29,956 nt of DNA from JAGTRI01 sp964580405 (GTDB lineage Archaea; Thermoproteota; Bathyarchaeia; Bathyarchaeales; DTEX01): positions 1-29,956 of the forward strand of contig CAZOKM010000011.1 in NCBI GenBank assembly GCA_964580405.1, in the 5' to 3' direction. Made by a program: the position numbers and the translations under genes. The notes below the pieces were generated by a model. The model saw only the letters and a program-made list of their open reading frames with translations, did no database searches and was not told where the DNA came from. Positions within the stretch are counted from its first letter, which is position 1. Every line of letters begins with the position of its first letter. Shown one piece after another: positions 29,779-29,956 of the stretch.

Positions 29779-29956
29779 TCACGGCATGACTTTTAGAGAC
29801 TTTTTAGCCCCGCCGAGGGTGGAGAATGAGACCTTCAACACATTTATTATATCTTTTTGGTTTGTCCACAACGCTCGTTTGTTGTTTTTCCCGTTGGAGC
29901 TTTCGCTGTTAAGAAACATCAGCAGATGGTCTTGGGAGATGATGAAACTCGGAAGC
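29779..29956 (-). CDS. Possible C-terminal fragment of a protein entering from the right edge
   Basis: On the minus strand one frame stays open from the window edge for 58 codons and ends in TGA at 29779-29781, while the other two frames are stopped. The residues (ending K-K-S-L-K-V-M-P) look soluble, and third-position base use resembles nearby genes. No start codon or motif can be seen, and I recognise no family. A competing possibility on the plus strand is an open frame that runs from a TGA at about 29832 off the right edge, with a TATA-like ATTTATTATATC near 29841-29852. Confidence 0.35.
   Translation of the reverse strand, partial: LPSFIISQDHLLMFLNSESSNGKNNKRALWTNQKDIINVLKVSFSTLGGAKKSLKVMP

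Overview
The window looks like chromosomal DNA of a mesophilic or moderately thermophilic archaeon with about 50 % GC. The evidence is eL42, eS27, aIF2-alpha, Nop10 and EF-1A of archaeal type, an archaeosine tRNA-guanine transglycosylase, TATA-type promoters, a probable C/D-box guide RNA, an archaeal pilus locus, and Sep-tRNA:Cys-tRNA synthase. Presence of SepCysS in a genome with this mix of genes points to a Bathyarchaeia-like lineage (Thermoproteota). That assignment is inference; no 16S gene is present.

Layout. (a) 1-334: 5' part of a type IV pilin-like gene on the minus strand. (b) 576-3480: a plus-strand informational cluster, consisting of a zinc-ribbon membrane protein, eL42, eS27, aIF2-alpha, Nop10 and a PAC2-family protein. 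(c) 3477-5404, minus: EF-1A followed by a thioredoxin-fold protein lacking the CxxC motif. (d) 5740-7106, plus: tRNA-Cys(GCA) directly followed by SepCysS, so the tRNA and the enzyme that makes its cysteine lie side by side. (e) 7204-9781: a CxxC-x17-CxxC zinc protein, a candidate C/D guide RNA, an alkyltransferase-like protein without the acceptor cysteine, an MFS transporter and a small unknown protein. (f) 9830-18638: general metabolism and RNA genes (Gfo/Idh/MocA oxidoreductase, TgtA, S51-type peptidase, PaaK-like adenylate-forming enzyme, beta-CASP nuclease, class V aminotransferase, second MFS transporter).

(g) 18812-20709 is the most accessory-looking part. A lone HK97-type phage portal protein is translationally coupled to a 56-residue ribbon-helix-helix (RHH) protein. 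Opposite it lies a 141-residue protein that seems to hold three RHH-like units. The shared intergenic region holds a near-palindrome next to a TATA box and a tandem decamer, both fitting autoregulation. No capsid, terminase or integrase gene is present.

(h) 29500 down to 20764, minus: a compact type IV pilus / archaellum-like operon in the order pilin, two pilin-like proteins, secretion ATPase (TadA/ArlI type), membrane platform (TadC/ArlJ type), two more pilin-like proteins, a large surface protein with a C-terminal beta-propeller, and a four-helix membrane protein. Short overlaps (ATGA and similar) join most of these. The first pilin is a close paralogue of the truncated pilin at the left edge, and the two genes share an upstream DNA element. 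No prepilin peptidase is in the window. A possible partial gene runs off the right edge.
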